From the NCBI GenBank assembly GCA_023415375.1, contig JAEZKW010000384.1:1-6478 (forward strand): DNA of 6,478 bases, given 5' to 3'. The position numbers were made by a program, and so were the translations under genes. Shown piece by piece: positions 1 through 6,123 of this stretch. Position 1 is the first letter of the stretch. Each line of letters opens with the position of its first letter. The stretch is from Bacillota bacterium (lineage in GTDB: Bacteria > Bacillota > UBA4882 > UBA8346). The notes beneath the pieces are model-generated. The model had not been told where the DNA came from. It saw only the letters and a list, made by a program, of their open reading frames with translations, and ran no database searches.

Positions 1-92
1 TTAAGCTTCCGTTTGGCGTCTTTAATTCTTGTTGATAAACTATTAAAGTTCAACATTTCCTTGATAGTGGAATTTGATTTCCCGCTGATCAA
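1..92 (-). CDS. 5' end of an unidentified gene, cut by the window edge
   Basis: Thirty codons are visible, beginning with TTG at 90-92 and running open to the window edge. The peptide starts MISGKSNSTIKEML and continues with a lysine/arginine-rich, probably helical stretch (RIKDAKRKL). I do not recognise the family. The start is chosen because a perfect AGGAGG lies 5 nt upstream; the internal ATG at codon 13 has no properly spaced ribosome binding site. It lies 32 nt after the HD-GYP stop with no terminator between, so co-transcription is likely. No function is proposed. Confidence 0.6.
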   Translation of the reverse strand, partial: MISGKSNSTIKEMLNFNSLSTRIKDAKRKL

Positions 93-97
93 TTTAA

Positions 98-103
98 CCT
101 CCT
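98..103 (-). promoter_or_regulatory. Shine-Dalgarno AGGAGG deciding a TTG start
   Basis: On the minus strand the sequence reads AGGAGG-TTAAA-TTG. The perfect Shine-Dalgarno and 5-nt spacer support the TTG at 90-92 as the start of the gene running off the left edge. It is the strongest ribosome binding site in the HD-GYP cluster. Confidence 0.65.
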
Positions 104-124
104 ATAAAGCATTATAATAAATAT

Positions 125-997
125 CTAATTTGTTAAGAGTGTTTTTTCGAAAATTTCGACAACTGTGGGATCAAAATCTATCCCCTTGTTGGTTTTGATG
201 AAATTGAAGGCTTCTATAGAAGTTTTGGCATGCCGGTAAAGTCTCTCCGTGGTCATTGAGTCATAAACATCAGCCACAGCGATAATCCGGGCAAATTCAT
301 GAATTGAATCCCCGGCCATTCCCCGGGGATAACCGGTACCATTATAGCGTTCATGATGCTGATAGGCTGCATGCGCTGAACTGGCCGAAATGTTTTGATT
401 TTGTTTTAAAATATTATAACCCTCTTCGGGATGGGCATGAATCAATTTCAATTCCGGATCGGTGAGTCCACCGATTTTATCGAGTATTTCAATCGGGACC
501 TTCGTCATGCCGATATCGTGAAAAAGTGCTCCAACAGCAAGCTCGGCCAGTCTTAATTGATTATATCCCATATTCAAACCAATTTTAACCGCAATAATGC
601 TTACATTGACAGAATGCCCGTATATGTAATCCTTCCGTAAGCGAATATCGGTAATACCAATTAAGTTCTTAGGGTTACAAACGATCTCATCGACCAGAGC
701 ATATAATGGCTGTTTGCTGGCCAACAGATTGGCATTTTTGCCGGAACGGACATCAGCGTCGAGCTTGGATAAACTCTTGATTAAATCTACGCGGGTGGCT
801 TCCGAGACCGGTTCAGGAATTATATTTTCGGCTTTACCAATAATATAGGCCGCCGGCATGCCCAGTAGCTTTAATTTTTTAATGATTTGTTCAGTGAGAT
901 CAGTGTTTTCGCGTACCAATATTAAGCCTTCCGGGGAATAGAGCGTTCGCGCTAGTTTCATTCCCGGTCTTAAATCATCGATTCGAACTTTATCCAT
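125..997 (-). CDS. HD-GYP domain protein, probable cyclic-di-GMP phosphodiesterase
   Basis: The 290-residue cytoplasmic protein has no signal peptide or membrane segment. Residues 1-55 (VRIDDLRPGMKLART..., GLILV) match the small N-terminal region common in Bacillota HD-GYP proteins; residues 56-115 form a linker; about 120-287 is the HD-GYP domain. Visible family residues are H128, the HD pair H160-D161 (HDIG), H189 in HPEEGY, H214-H215 in HHERYNGTGYP (GYP at 222-224) and D243/D246 in VADVYDSMT. By family knowledge such proteins hydrolyse cyclic-di-GMP to pGpG and/or GMP. HDIG is followed by methionine (M164) where the family usually has lysine, which could alter substrate handling. The ATG at 995-997 has GAGG 8 nt upstream. 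There is no receiver domain, so its input must be allosteric or transcriptional. The HD-GYP family call is firm; activity is inferred. Confidence 0.92.
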   Translation of the reverse strand: MDKVRIDDLRPGMKLARTLYSPEGLILVRENTDLTEQIIKKLKLLGMPAAYIIGKAENIIPEPVSEATRVDLIKSLSKLDADVRSGKNANLLASKQPLYALVDEIVCNPKNLIGITDIRLRKDYIYGHSVNVSIIAVKIGLNMGYNQLRLAELAVGALFHDIGMTKVPIEILDKIGGLTDPELKLIHAHPEEGYNILKQNQNISASSAHAAYQHHERYNGTGYPRGMAGDSIHEFARIIAVADVYDSMTTERLYRHAKTSIEAFNFIKTNKGIDFDPTVVEIFEKTLLTN

Positions 998-1133
998 TAA
1001 TTAATCCTCGCTTTTTAAAATGGTAATTATTGTCCCGACAGCCAAATAAGGTTAAAATCTGAGCTAACAATTGTAAAGTTTCTTCGGATATCGTCTTAAT
1101 ATTTTTAGCGCCACAATCGAAAAGATTATACAC
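990..1133 (-). CDS. possible 47-codon ORF overlapping both neighbours
   Basis: This frame opens after a stop just upstream of 1133 and can start at GTG 1131-1133. It ends at TAA 990-992, inside the HD-GYP start region (8-nt overlap), and overlaps the end of the cysteine-rich ORF by 8 nt. The peptide begins VYNLFDCGAKNIK, has a leucine-rich amphipathic stretch (SEETLQLLAQILTLFGC) and ends basic; it has two cysteines. Composition looks protein-like, but the GTG has only a weak purine run (AAAAG) upstream, so translation would probably depend on coupling. It could instead be the frameshifted tail of the cysteine-rich ORF, or spurious. No family recognised. Confidence 0.3.
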   Translation of the reverse strand: MYNLFDCGAKNIKTISEETLQLLAQILTLFGCRDNNYHFKKRGLING

Positions 1134-1308
1134 CGGATATTCTTTTGATTAAGTGGCAGAAGTGGTTAAATATTTGATAAACACGAAGAAATATCTTATC
1201 AGTTTTCCATTGAATCGATTCAATATAGCTAAATTCAAATGCACAATATAATTCATTACATTTTCGCCAATTTTTACAACCGGCACATTTAACGAGGCGT
1301 TCAAACAT
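1126..1308 (-). CDS. small cysteine-rich hypothetical protein, 60 residues
   Basis: The ATG at 1306-1308 is preferred because an AAGGA ribosome binding site lies 11 nt upstream. The frame is open further, to a TTG at 1386, but upstream starts lack a well-placed site. The protein has four cysteines, C8-x2-C11-x5-C17-x4-C22 (CAGCKNWRKCNELYC), in a basic N-terminal third. This is a likely zinc-binding or iron-sulfur site. An aromatic, hydrophobic remainder ends in a further H49/C51/H52 group (NHFCH). I do not recognise the family. It lies downstream of the probable terminator of the two-component operon and 128 nt ahead of the HD-GYP ATG, with another possible ORF in that gap. It may be the first gene of the HD-GYP unit. 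Function unknown. Confidence 0.5.
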   Translation of the reverse strand: MFERLVKCAGCKNWRKCNELYCAFEFSYIESIQWKTDKIFLRVYQIFNHFCHLIKRISGV

Positions 1309-1427
1309 TTTTATTTCTTTCCTTTTCATTTTCATATCCGCTTGAAAGGCGTTAAAATTAAGCATGGAATTATCAAATAAAATCAAATCTCTTTTCTTAT
1401 TTAAAGTTGTACTGAAACAAAAGAATT

Positions 1428-1471
1428 AAGGATGATCTCGTGCTTTAAGTAAACAATACACGATCATCCTT
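1428..1471 (-). terminator. probable rho-independent terminator of the kinase-regulator operon
   Basis: AAGGATGATC at 1428-1437 pairs perfectly with GATCATCCTT at 1462-1471. GTG/CAC extends the stem inside after a 2-nt bulge, leaving a 16-nt loop. Read on the minus strand it is followed by TTAATTCTTTTG, a modest T-rich tail. It lies about 67 nt after the response regulator stop and separates that operon from the small-ORF/HD-GYP cluster. The tail is imperfect, so termination may be partial. Confidence 0.65.
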
Positions 1472-1538
1472 ATCGGATTAATGAAATATTGTGAGGTTTA
1501 TCCCCGAAAAATGTCAGGTTTTAATTTTAAAAATTAAT

Positions 1539-2630
1539 TTATTGCCTGAACTCTGTCGGAGACGAACCAGTGTACTTTTTAAAAAGCCTACTAAAGTATT
1601 CCGCATCTTTAAAGCCTAATTTATCCGCAATTTCATAGCTTTTCAATTTGTTTTCCCTAATTAGTTTCTTGGCTTGTTCTATTTTTATCATTGTTATAAA
1701 CTCGATAACAGTCATGCCGGTTTTTTGCCGAAAGGTCTCGCTAATATAAGACCTGTTTAAGAAGAGGGCCTCTGCAATACCATGCATAGAAATGTTCTGA
1801 TTACTATTTTGAAGGACATAATTACAGACCTGTTTCACAATATGATTATCACTATAATAGTGGAATCTACGAAGCGTGGTAACAATTTTATCGATTTCCG
1901 CCAATAAAGCTTCTTTGAGTGATTCTAAGTTTTGGCACTTTAAAAAATCCGGATTATCAAAATTTCCGATATCCATAAATTCTTTTAGCCAGGGATTCGT
2001 TTGAAAAATTACGTTGGTGATTTCGGCCATTGCATTTTTGAGTACAAAAGTAATTTTAATGAGATCGCCGTCGAATGCAGCCCCCGTTATTTCCACCATG
2101 TTCGAAATGAATTGAACGGTTTTGGAGTCACCATTTAATATATGTATGATAATTTGTCTGACATCGCTATCGGGAAAAAATGATTCAACTTTTGTTTCAA
2201 CAACTTCTTCCAATTTTCTGATTCGTTCTTCCTCAAATGCCTTTTCCGCCAAAAAACGCTCCACCCGCTCCAGCAAATTTCTTAAAATTCCCTCATCCAC
2301 AGGCTTTCCCAAATAATCAAAAGCCCCGTAGATGAGACCTTGTCTGGCATAATTAAATTCGGTAAAGTCACTCAATAGCACCACGCATGGGCATAATTTC
2401 TGCTTATTTATCCGCTGAAGCAATTCAATACCATCGATTTTAGGCATCCGGATATCGGTGATTACCAAATCAATATGGGTCGCAGCGAGCTTATTGAGAG
2501 CGTCATAACCATCTTTGGCTTCATCGGAAACAATAAACCCAGTCTTTTCTCCCCATATTGTCATCCTCTTTATTTCTTTGCGGATCACATCTTGGTCATC
2601 TACAACCATTACTTTTAACAATGATTTCAT
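1539..2630 (-). CDS. YesN-like response regulator: receiver plus AraC-type DNA-binding domain
   Basis: This is a cytoplasmic transcription factor of 363 residues. Residues 4-120 form a receiver: acidic pair D11-D12, phosphoacceptor D59 in ITDIRMP, conserved S87 (LLSDF) and K109 in YLGKP. A charged helix (about 125-150) leads into a poorly conserved middle region. The C-terminal ~100 residues are an AraC-type domain with two helix-turn-helix units; the second has the family signature (IADKLGFKDAEYFSRLFKKYTGSSPTEFR) and reaches the C-terminus. It is shorter than many YesN proteins, mainly in the linker. The ATG at 2628-2630 is chosen over the in-frame TTG at 2664-2666 because AAAGGAG lies 10 nt upstream of the ATG and fits only that start. 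It follows the kinase gene by 32 nt and is almost certainly its phosphorylation partner. Target genes cannot be read from the window; autoregulation is possible. Confidence 0.93.
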   Translation of the reverse strand: MKSLLKVMVVDDQDVIRKEIKRMTIWGEKTGFIVSDEAKDGYDALNKLAATHIDLVITDIRMPKIDGIELLQRINKQKLCPCVVLLSDFTEFNYARQGLIYGAFDYLGKPVDEGILRNLLERVERFLAEKAFEEERIRKLEEVVETKVESFFPDSDVRQIIIHILNGDSKTVQFISNMVEITGAAFDGDLIKITFVLKNAMAEITNVIFQTNPWLKEFMDIGNFDNPDFLKCQNLESLKEALLAEIDKIVTTLRRFHYYSDNHIVKQVCNYVLQNSNQNISMHGIAEALFLNRSYISETFRQKTGMTVIEFITMIKIEQAKKLIRENKLKSYEIADKLGFKDAEYFSRLFKKYTGSSPTEFRQ

Positions 2631-2640
2631 CTCTGATTGT

Positions 2641-2647
2641 CTCCTTT
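2641..2647 (-). promoter_or_regulatory. Shine-Dalgarno deciding the response regulator start
   Basis: AAAGGAG lies 10 nt ahead of ATG 2628-2630, between the kinase stop (2663-2665) and that ATG. It would be internal to a protein begun at the upstream TTG (2664-2666), so it argues that the 12-residue N-terminal extension is not translated. Confidence 0.7.
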
Positions 2648-2662
2648 GATAAAAGTTGTAGA

Positions 2663-5524
2663 TCAAACTATGGGCAAAGTAAAATAGACAGTTGCTCCTT
2701 CGTTAACCCTTCCTTCGATCCATGTCCTGCCTCCGTGTTTTTGAATTATTTTTTTCACAGTGGCCAGACCGATCCCGCTCCCTTCAAACTCGTCCGCCGA
2801 ATGAAGACGTTGGAAAACCCCAAAAAGTTTTCCCGCATATTCCATATCAAAACCGACTCCGTTATCCTTCACATAAAATAGATATTCTTTCTCCGAAGCT
2901 TGACATCCCACCACGATTTTCGCCTGATCCTTCAAGCGGGTAAATTTAAAGGCATTGGACAAAAGATTGGAAAATACTTGGCGCAGCAAAATCCGGTCCG
3001 CTAAAACCTCAGGCAACTCCTTTTCGATGATTAATTCGATATTTCGTTCGGGCAGGGCCGATTTCAACTCGGTGAATACCGAGCACGCCATTTGGTTCAT
3101 ATTGATCCGTTCTTTATTGAGAGCCGTTTTTGAGGTGGTTGAATAGTCCAGCAGTTTATTAATGAGCGCGATCATTTCCAAACCAATGGTTTTTATATTG
3201 CCGACCATCTCCAGCTCTTCACTTTCCATCTTTGTGCCATAATCTTCCATGATAAACCTGGTGTATCCCTCGATCGCCCTTAAGGGCGACTTTAAATCAT
3301 GGGATACGGTATAGGTAAACGCTTCCATTTCATTTAACGCCACTTGGAGTTGACCGGTCCGCTCGATTACGCGTTCTTCCAGTTCTTCATTGAGTTTTTT
3401 AATCTCCAATTCCGCTTTTTTACGACCGGTGATGTCCTTGGCAAAAATTGCGACCGCTACGACCTCCGTCTCTTGATAAACAGGGTTAAAGGATATTTCA
3501 TAGTATTGGTCGCCGGTCAGTGTGTGCGCCCCATCAATATGATACTTGCCTTCTTTGAAAGCGCGCTCATACAAACTATGCCAAGCCCGGGCGGAATCTT
3601 CTGGCATAACGTCTTCCATTCTTATTCCCGGTTTTAAGTCTTCATCAAAAAATTCTTTGGTAAAATTTTTTAGGGCTAAATTATATGTAATTAAGCGGTA
3701 ATCTTTGCCGATCATCCAAATCAGCTCATCGGTGCTCTCAATGATCGCTTCAAGCCGGCTGGCCAATTCTCTCAGATTTTTTTCTGCATTTTTAATATTG
3801 GTAATATCGTCAAAGACAACGCCGATTTGGTTATCTTTCATTAAAAAAGCACTTGCTATATAATGACGTTTGGTCTTTGGATTGCATGTCTCAAAGCTCT
3901 CAGAACCTGTCTGCAATACTTTTTGATATGTATTCAGATTCAAATTGTTAAACCCATAAACTTCCGACCAAGTTTTATCCAAAGCCTGATCGATTTTTAA
4001 ATACGAATGGTTTTCGAAAGCAGGATTCATATCAATAAAACGGATATCGATGAGTTCGTTGTTATTAAATATGGGTTCGAAAACGACAAAGCCATTGAGC
4101 ATTTTGTCAAATAAGAGCTTGTATCGTCCTTCACTTTCTTGTTGGCTAAGTTTGGCTTCAATATATTGGGTTACATCTCTATGGACTCCGATAATTCGTT
4201 GTTCTCCCGCATCGCTCACAACTTTCGCGTGGAACCATAAGTAATGTATTCTTCCTTTTTTGTCTCTAAATGTGACTTCATGATTGGTAATTTCTTGGCT
4301 TTTTAATAAAGTTTCAACCATTTCCTTTCTTTGTTCCGGTTTATTGTATAAAACATTAACATCGGTTCTCAGTAGTTCCGCTGGGGTATATCCTAAAATT
4401 TCTTTCACTGAGGGGGATACTTGCAGAATGACTCCGTTAAGCGATGTTTCAATATACAAATCATTAATATTTTCAAAGATATTTCGATATTCGGCTTCAT
4501 TTTTCTTAATATCGGTAATATTGTCAAAGACAACGCCGATTTGGTTGTCTTTCATTAAAAAAGCATTTGCTTTATAATAACGTTGGGAATTTGGATGGTA
4601 TGTCTCAAAGCTTTCGGAACCTGTCTGCAATACTTTTTGAAATGTATTCAGATCTATATTGTGGAACCCATAAATTTCCAACCAGGTTTTGCCTAAAGTG
4701 TCACCGGCTTTTTTGGAGGAATGGTTTTCAAATGCAGGATTCATATCAATATAACGAAAATCAACAAGTTTATTGTCATCATTAAATATGGGTTCGAAAA
4801 CGTAAAAACCGTTGAGCATTTTGTCAAATAGAAGCTTGTATCGTTCTTCACTTTCTTGTTGGCCAAGTTTGGCTTCAATATATTGGGTTACATCTCTATG
4901 GACTCCGATAATTTTTTGTTCTCCCGCATCGCTCACAACTTTCGCGTGGAACCATAAGTAATGCATTCTTCCTTTTTTATCTCTAAATGTTATTTCATGA
5001 TTGGTAATTTCTTGGCTTTTTAATAAAGTTTCAACCATTTCCTTTCTTTGTTCCGGCTTATTGTATAAGTCCTTAATATTGGTTCCCAGTAGTTCCACTG
5101 GGGTATATCCTAAAATTTCTTGCACCGAGGGGGATACTTGCAGAATGACTCCGTCAAGCGATGTTTCAATATAAATATCATAAATATTTTCAAAGATATT
5201 TCGATATTGGGCTTCATTTTTCTTTAAAATTTCTTCCGCTGCCATCAATTTTTTGAAAGCGGAGGTAATCAACGTATAAATAAGGGCGCCACTGGCCAAA
5301 ATAAACAGCCAGCCTTTAACCGTAGTGATAATCGCTATCCACTTTTTATCGTTAACCATTAAATAAATCATCCTGTTGCTCCAAAGAACCCACAGGAAAC
5401 TGATAAATATATAGATGGAAGTGATCCGCAATGAAATTATATTGAATAATGGCGATTTTGAAAAAAACTTTATCAATAAATTCCATTGTTTAATAACTGG
5501 GTTTATACTCGGTTTGATAATCAT
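2663..5524 (-). CDS. multi-PAS membrane sensor histidine kinase
   Basis: The 953-residue protein has two N-terminal membrane helices (about 33-49 and 70-88) separated by roughly 20 residues, too short for a large extracellular sensor. Five PAS domains follow: about 104-216, 226-338, 343-455, 465-577 and 583-702. The first four are a tandem duplication of a two-PAS module. A coiled coil (about 703-733, KLNEELEERVIERTGQL) leads to HisKA with phosphoacceptor H742 (SHDLKSPLRA). The C-terminal ATPase has an N box (NLLSNAFKFT, N853/N857), DNGVGFD (887-893) and GSGIGL (915-920). There is no fused receiver. By family knowledge it autophosphorylates and passes phosphate to a separate regulator, here very likely the gene 32 nt downstream. 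The ligand is unknown; placement suggests cytoplasmic sensing by the PAS domains. The ATG at 5522-5524 has GGAGGT just upstream. Confidence 0.95.
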   Translation of the reverse strand: MIIKPSINPVIKQWNLLIKFFSKSPLFNIISLRITSIYIFISFLWVLWSNRMIYLMVNDKKWIAIITTVKGWLFILASGALIYTLITSAFKKLMAAEEILKKNEAQYRNIFENIYDIYIETSLDGVILQVSPSVQEILGYTPVELLGTNIKDLYNKPEQRKEMVETLLKSQEITNHEITFRDKKGRMHYLWFHAKVVSDAGEQKIIGVHRDVTQYIEAKLGQQESEERYKLLFDKMLNGFYVFEPIFNDDNKLVDFRYIDMNPAFENHSSKKAGDTLGKTWLEIYGFHNIDLNTFQKVLQTGSESFETYHPNSQRYYKANAFLMKDNQIGVVFDNITDIKKNEAEYRNIFENINDLYIETSLNGVILQVSPSVKEILGYTPAELLRTDVNVLYNKPEQRKEMVETLLKSQEITNHEVTFRDKKGRIHYLWFHAKVVSDAGEQRIIGVHRDVTQYIEAKLSQQESEGRYKLLFDKMLNGFVVFEPIFNNNELIDIRFIDMNPAFENHSYLKIDQALDKTWSEVYGFNNLNLNTYQKVLQTGSESFETCNPKTKRHYIASAFLMKDNQIGVVFDDITNIKNAEKNLRELASRLEAIIESTDELIWMIGKDYRLITYNLALKNFTKEFFDEDLKPGIRMEDVMPEDSARAWHSLYERAFKEGKYHIDGAHTLTGDQYYEISFNPVYQETEVVAVAIFAKDITGRKKAELEIKKLNEELEERVIERTGQLQVALNEMEAFTYTVSHDLKSPLRAIEGYTRFIMEDYGTKMESEELEMVGNIKTIGLEMIALINKLLDYSTTSKTALNKERINMNQMACSVFTELKSALPERNIELIIEKELPEVLADRILLRQVFSNLLSNAFKFTRLKDQAKIVVGCQASEKEYLFYVKDNGVGFDMEYAGKLFGVFQRLHSADEFEGSGIGLATVKKIIQKHGGRTWIEGRVNEGATVYFTLPIV
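3788..4501 (-). repeat. second copy of an in-frame two-PAS tandem duplication
   Basis: This copy encodes kinase residues 342-579 and aligns end to end with the preceding copy, with one single-residue gap. By eye the first PAS (residues 342-459) is about 88% identical to its partner and the second (460-579) about 73%. Long DNA stretches are nearly unchanged, for example around 4100-4330 against 4815-5045 on the plus strand. Confidence 0.9.
4502..5218 (-). repeat. first copy of an in-frame two-PAS tandem duplication
   Basis: This copy encodes kinase residues 103-341, directly after the second membrane helix. Both copies begin with AAAAATGAAGCC followed by YRNIFENI-coding sequence, and both end at the FD-x-IT-x-IK motif of a PAS C-terminus. 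The unit is therefore exactly two PAS domains with linkers (717 nt here, 714 nt in the other copy). Confidence 0.9.
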
Positions 5525-5528
5525 AGAT

Positions 5529-5534
5529 ACCTCC
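5529..5534 (-). promoter_or_regulatory. Shine-Dalgarno of the histidine kinase gene
   Basis: GGAGGT on the minus strand lies 4 nt ahead of ATG 5522-5524. The spacing is tight but the match is strong, supporting this start and the short N-terminus before the first membrane helix. Confidence 0.7.
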
Positions 5535-5540
5535 GTTCCG

Positions 5541-5589
5541 GCTGCAGTTGAAGAAGATTTCTTACAGGAAAAGAAATTCTGCTGCAGTT
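5541..5589 (-). promoter_or_regulatory. hairpin flanked by GCTGCAGTT repeats in the kinase leader
   Basis: GCTGCAGTT occurs at 5541-5549 and 5581-5589 on the plus strand, exactly 40 bp apart and in the same orientation. Between them ATTTCTT (5557-5563, plus strand) and AAGAAAT (5571-5577) form a 7-bp inverted repeat with a 7-nt loop. Because CTGCAG is self-complementary, the two copies could also pair as an outer stem in mRNA. It lies 17-65 nt ahead of the kinase ATG. It could be an mRNA structure or a paired operator for an AraC-type regulator; the sequence does not decide between them. Confidence 0.35.
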
Positions 5590-5628
5590 AATTCGATTCA
5601 AGGCTCACACTCTCAAGCTAATTAAGAA

Positions 5629-5769
5629 TCAAATGTATATAAAAAATCCTTCCCTTTTATTTTCGTCAATCTTTACAATATTCTTAATAGATGTCTTTAT
5701 TCTCACGCCTTCCTCTGTAAGTTTTTGATTTATCGGTGAGGCGATACGAGTTTTAGCCCGATTCTGCAT
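5629..5769 (-). CDS. small hypothetical protein, 46 residues, ahead of the kinase
   Basis: The ORF starts at ATG 5767-5769, with AGGAG placed 8 nt upstream (5778-5782), and ends at TGA 5629-5631. An in-frame TAA lies five codons upstream of the ATG, so it is not the tail of a longer frame. The peptide begins MQNRAKTRIASPINQKL, is basic, and has alternating hydrophobic residues (VRIKTSIKNIVKI) and an aromatic end (GFFIYI), as in a small beta-rich fold. It has no signal peptide or convincing membrane helix and no cysteines. It precedes the kinase by 104 nt with no obvious terminator between, so it may share the kinase transcript. I do not recognise it; it could be a real small protein, a leader peptide or a remnant. 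Confidence 0.5.
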   Translation of the reverse strand: MQNRAKTRIASPINQKLTEEGVRIKTSIKNIVKIDENKREGFFIYI

Positions 5770-5853
5770 CACAGTCGCTCCTGCTTAAGTTGGACTAATG
5801 TACATAGAACAAGGTCTCGAAATATATTTCTGCATAACTGCACTTCTGCGATA

Positions 5854-5883
5854 ATAATATTAACAACTTGATTGGATGGTAAA
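5854..5883 (-). promoter_or_regulatory. possible sigma-A-type promoter for the kinase transcript
   Basis: On the minus strand TTTACC (5878-5883) is followed after 18 nt by TATTAT (5854-5859). These match 4/6 of the TTGACA and 5/6 of the TATAAT consensus. It would place a transcript start near 5847, upstream of the 46-codon ORF and the kinase. In such AT-rich DNA, chance matches are common. Confidence 0.25.
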
Positions 5884-6008
5884 AGATTTTATTATTTGAT
5901 AAAAGTATACACACTTGCTTTTAGCACTAGTTTTCAAAATTGTCATTCAATAATTCTTCATCCTCAACATGAATTAAAATTGAGTTTACCATTTTTACAG
6001 CCTAGATG

Positions 6009-6027
6009 AGCGGTTCAATAAACCGCT
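6009..6027. repeat. short GC-rich inverted repeat
   Basis: AGCGGTT at 6009-6015 and AACCGCT at 6021-6027 form a perfect 7-bp stem with a 5-nt loop. It stands out from the AT-rich surroundings. It lies just beyond the terminator at 6045-6081 and has no strong T run in either direction, so it may be a secondary stop, an RNA end or a protein site. Confidence 0.4.
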
Positions 6028-6044
6028 TCTTACCAAATAAATAC

Positions 6045-6081
6045 AAAAAAATGGAGCCTAATTTGTGGTTGAGCTCCATTT
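6045..6081 (-). terminator. rho-independent terminator after the PLP-enzyme remnant
   Basis: AAATGGAGC (6049-6057, plus strand) pairs with GCTCCATTT (6073-6081), giving a 9-bp stem and a 15-nt loop. On the minus strand the stem runs into a seven-T tract (6045-6051). It is a textbook terminator for transcription coming from the right, and it insulates the kinase operon from that side. Confidence 0.85.
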
Positions 6082-6123
6082 ACTTAATCATACTATTGAT
6101 AAATTTTGTTTCAGCCGTGCTTC

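Larger units (their letters stand above)
5773..6044. other. AT-rich intergenic region
   Basis: About 270 bp separate the terminator of the gene remnant from the 46-codon ORF. It holds one short hairpin (6009-6027), a possible minus-strand promoter (5854-5883) and only tiny ORFs. The largest I noted is a 21-codon minus-strand frame at 5927-5992 without a ribosome binding site. I saw no riboswitch, tRNA or insertion-sequence end. Confidence 0.6.

Noticed and set aside
112..117. Perfect TATAAT on the minus strand just ahead of the truncated gene
   Set aside because: No convincing -35 element lies 16-18 nt upstream, and the transcript would start only a few bases before the Shine-Dalgarno. The gene is more simply co-transcribed with HD-GYP.
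998..1125. Cyclic-di-GMP riboswitch ahead of the HD-GYP gene
   Set aside because: I looked for GEMM-like conserved segments in this stretch and upstream intergenic DNA and saw none; the region instead has an open reading frame.
2631..2666. Response regulator beginning at TTG 2664-2666
   Set aside because: The extra 12 residues precede the normal start of a receiver domain, and the good Shine-Dalgarno AAAGGAG lies inside that extension, correctly placed only for ATG 2628-2630.
2122..4785. Many plus-strand ORFs of 60-107 codons opposite the kinase and regulator genes
   Set aside because: They lie antisense to strongly supported coding sequence, have atypical amino acid composition, and show no recognisable domains or convincing ribosome binding sites. 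They are shadows of the minus-strand genes.
5927..5992. 21-codon minus-strand ORF, acidic (MVNSILIHVEDEELLNDNF)
   Set aside because: No Shine-Dalgarno precedes the ATG and the length is within chance expectation. The resemblance to the start of a receiver domain is too short to support.
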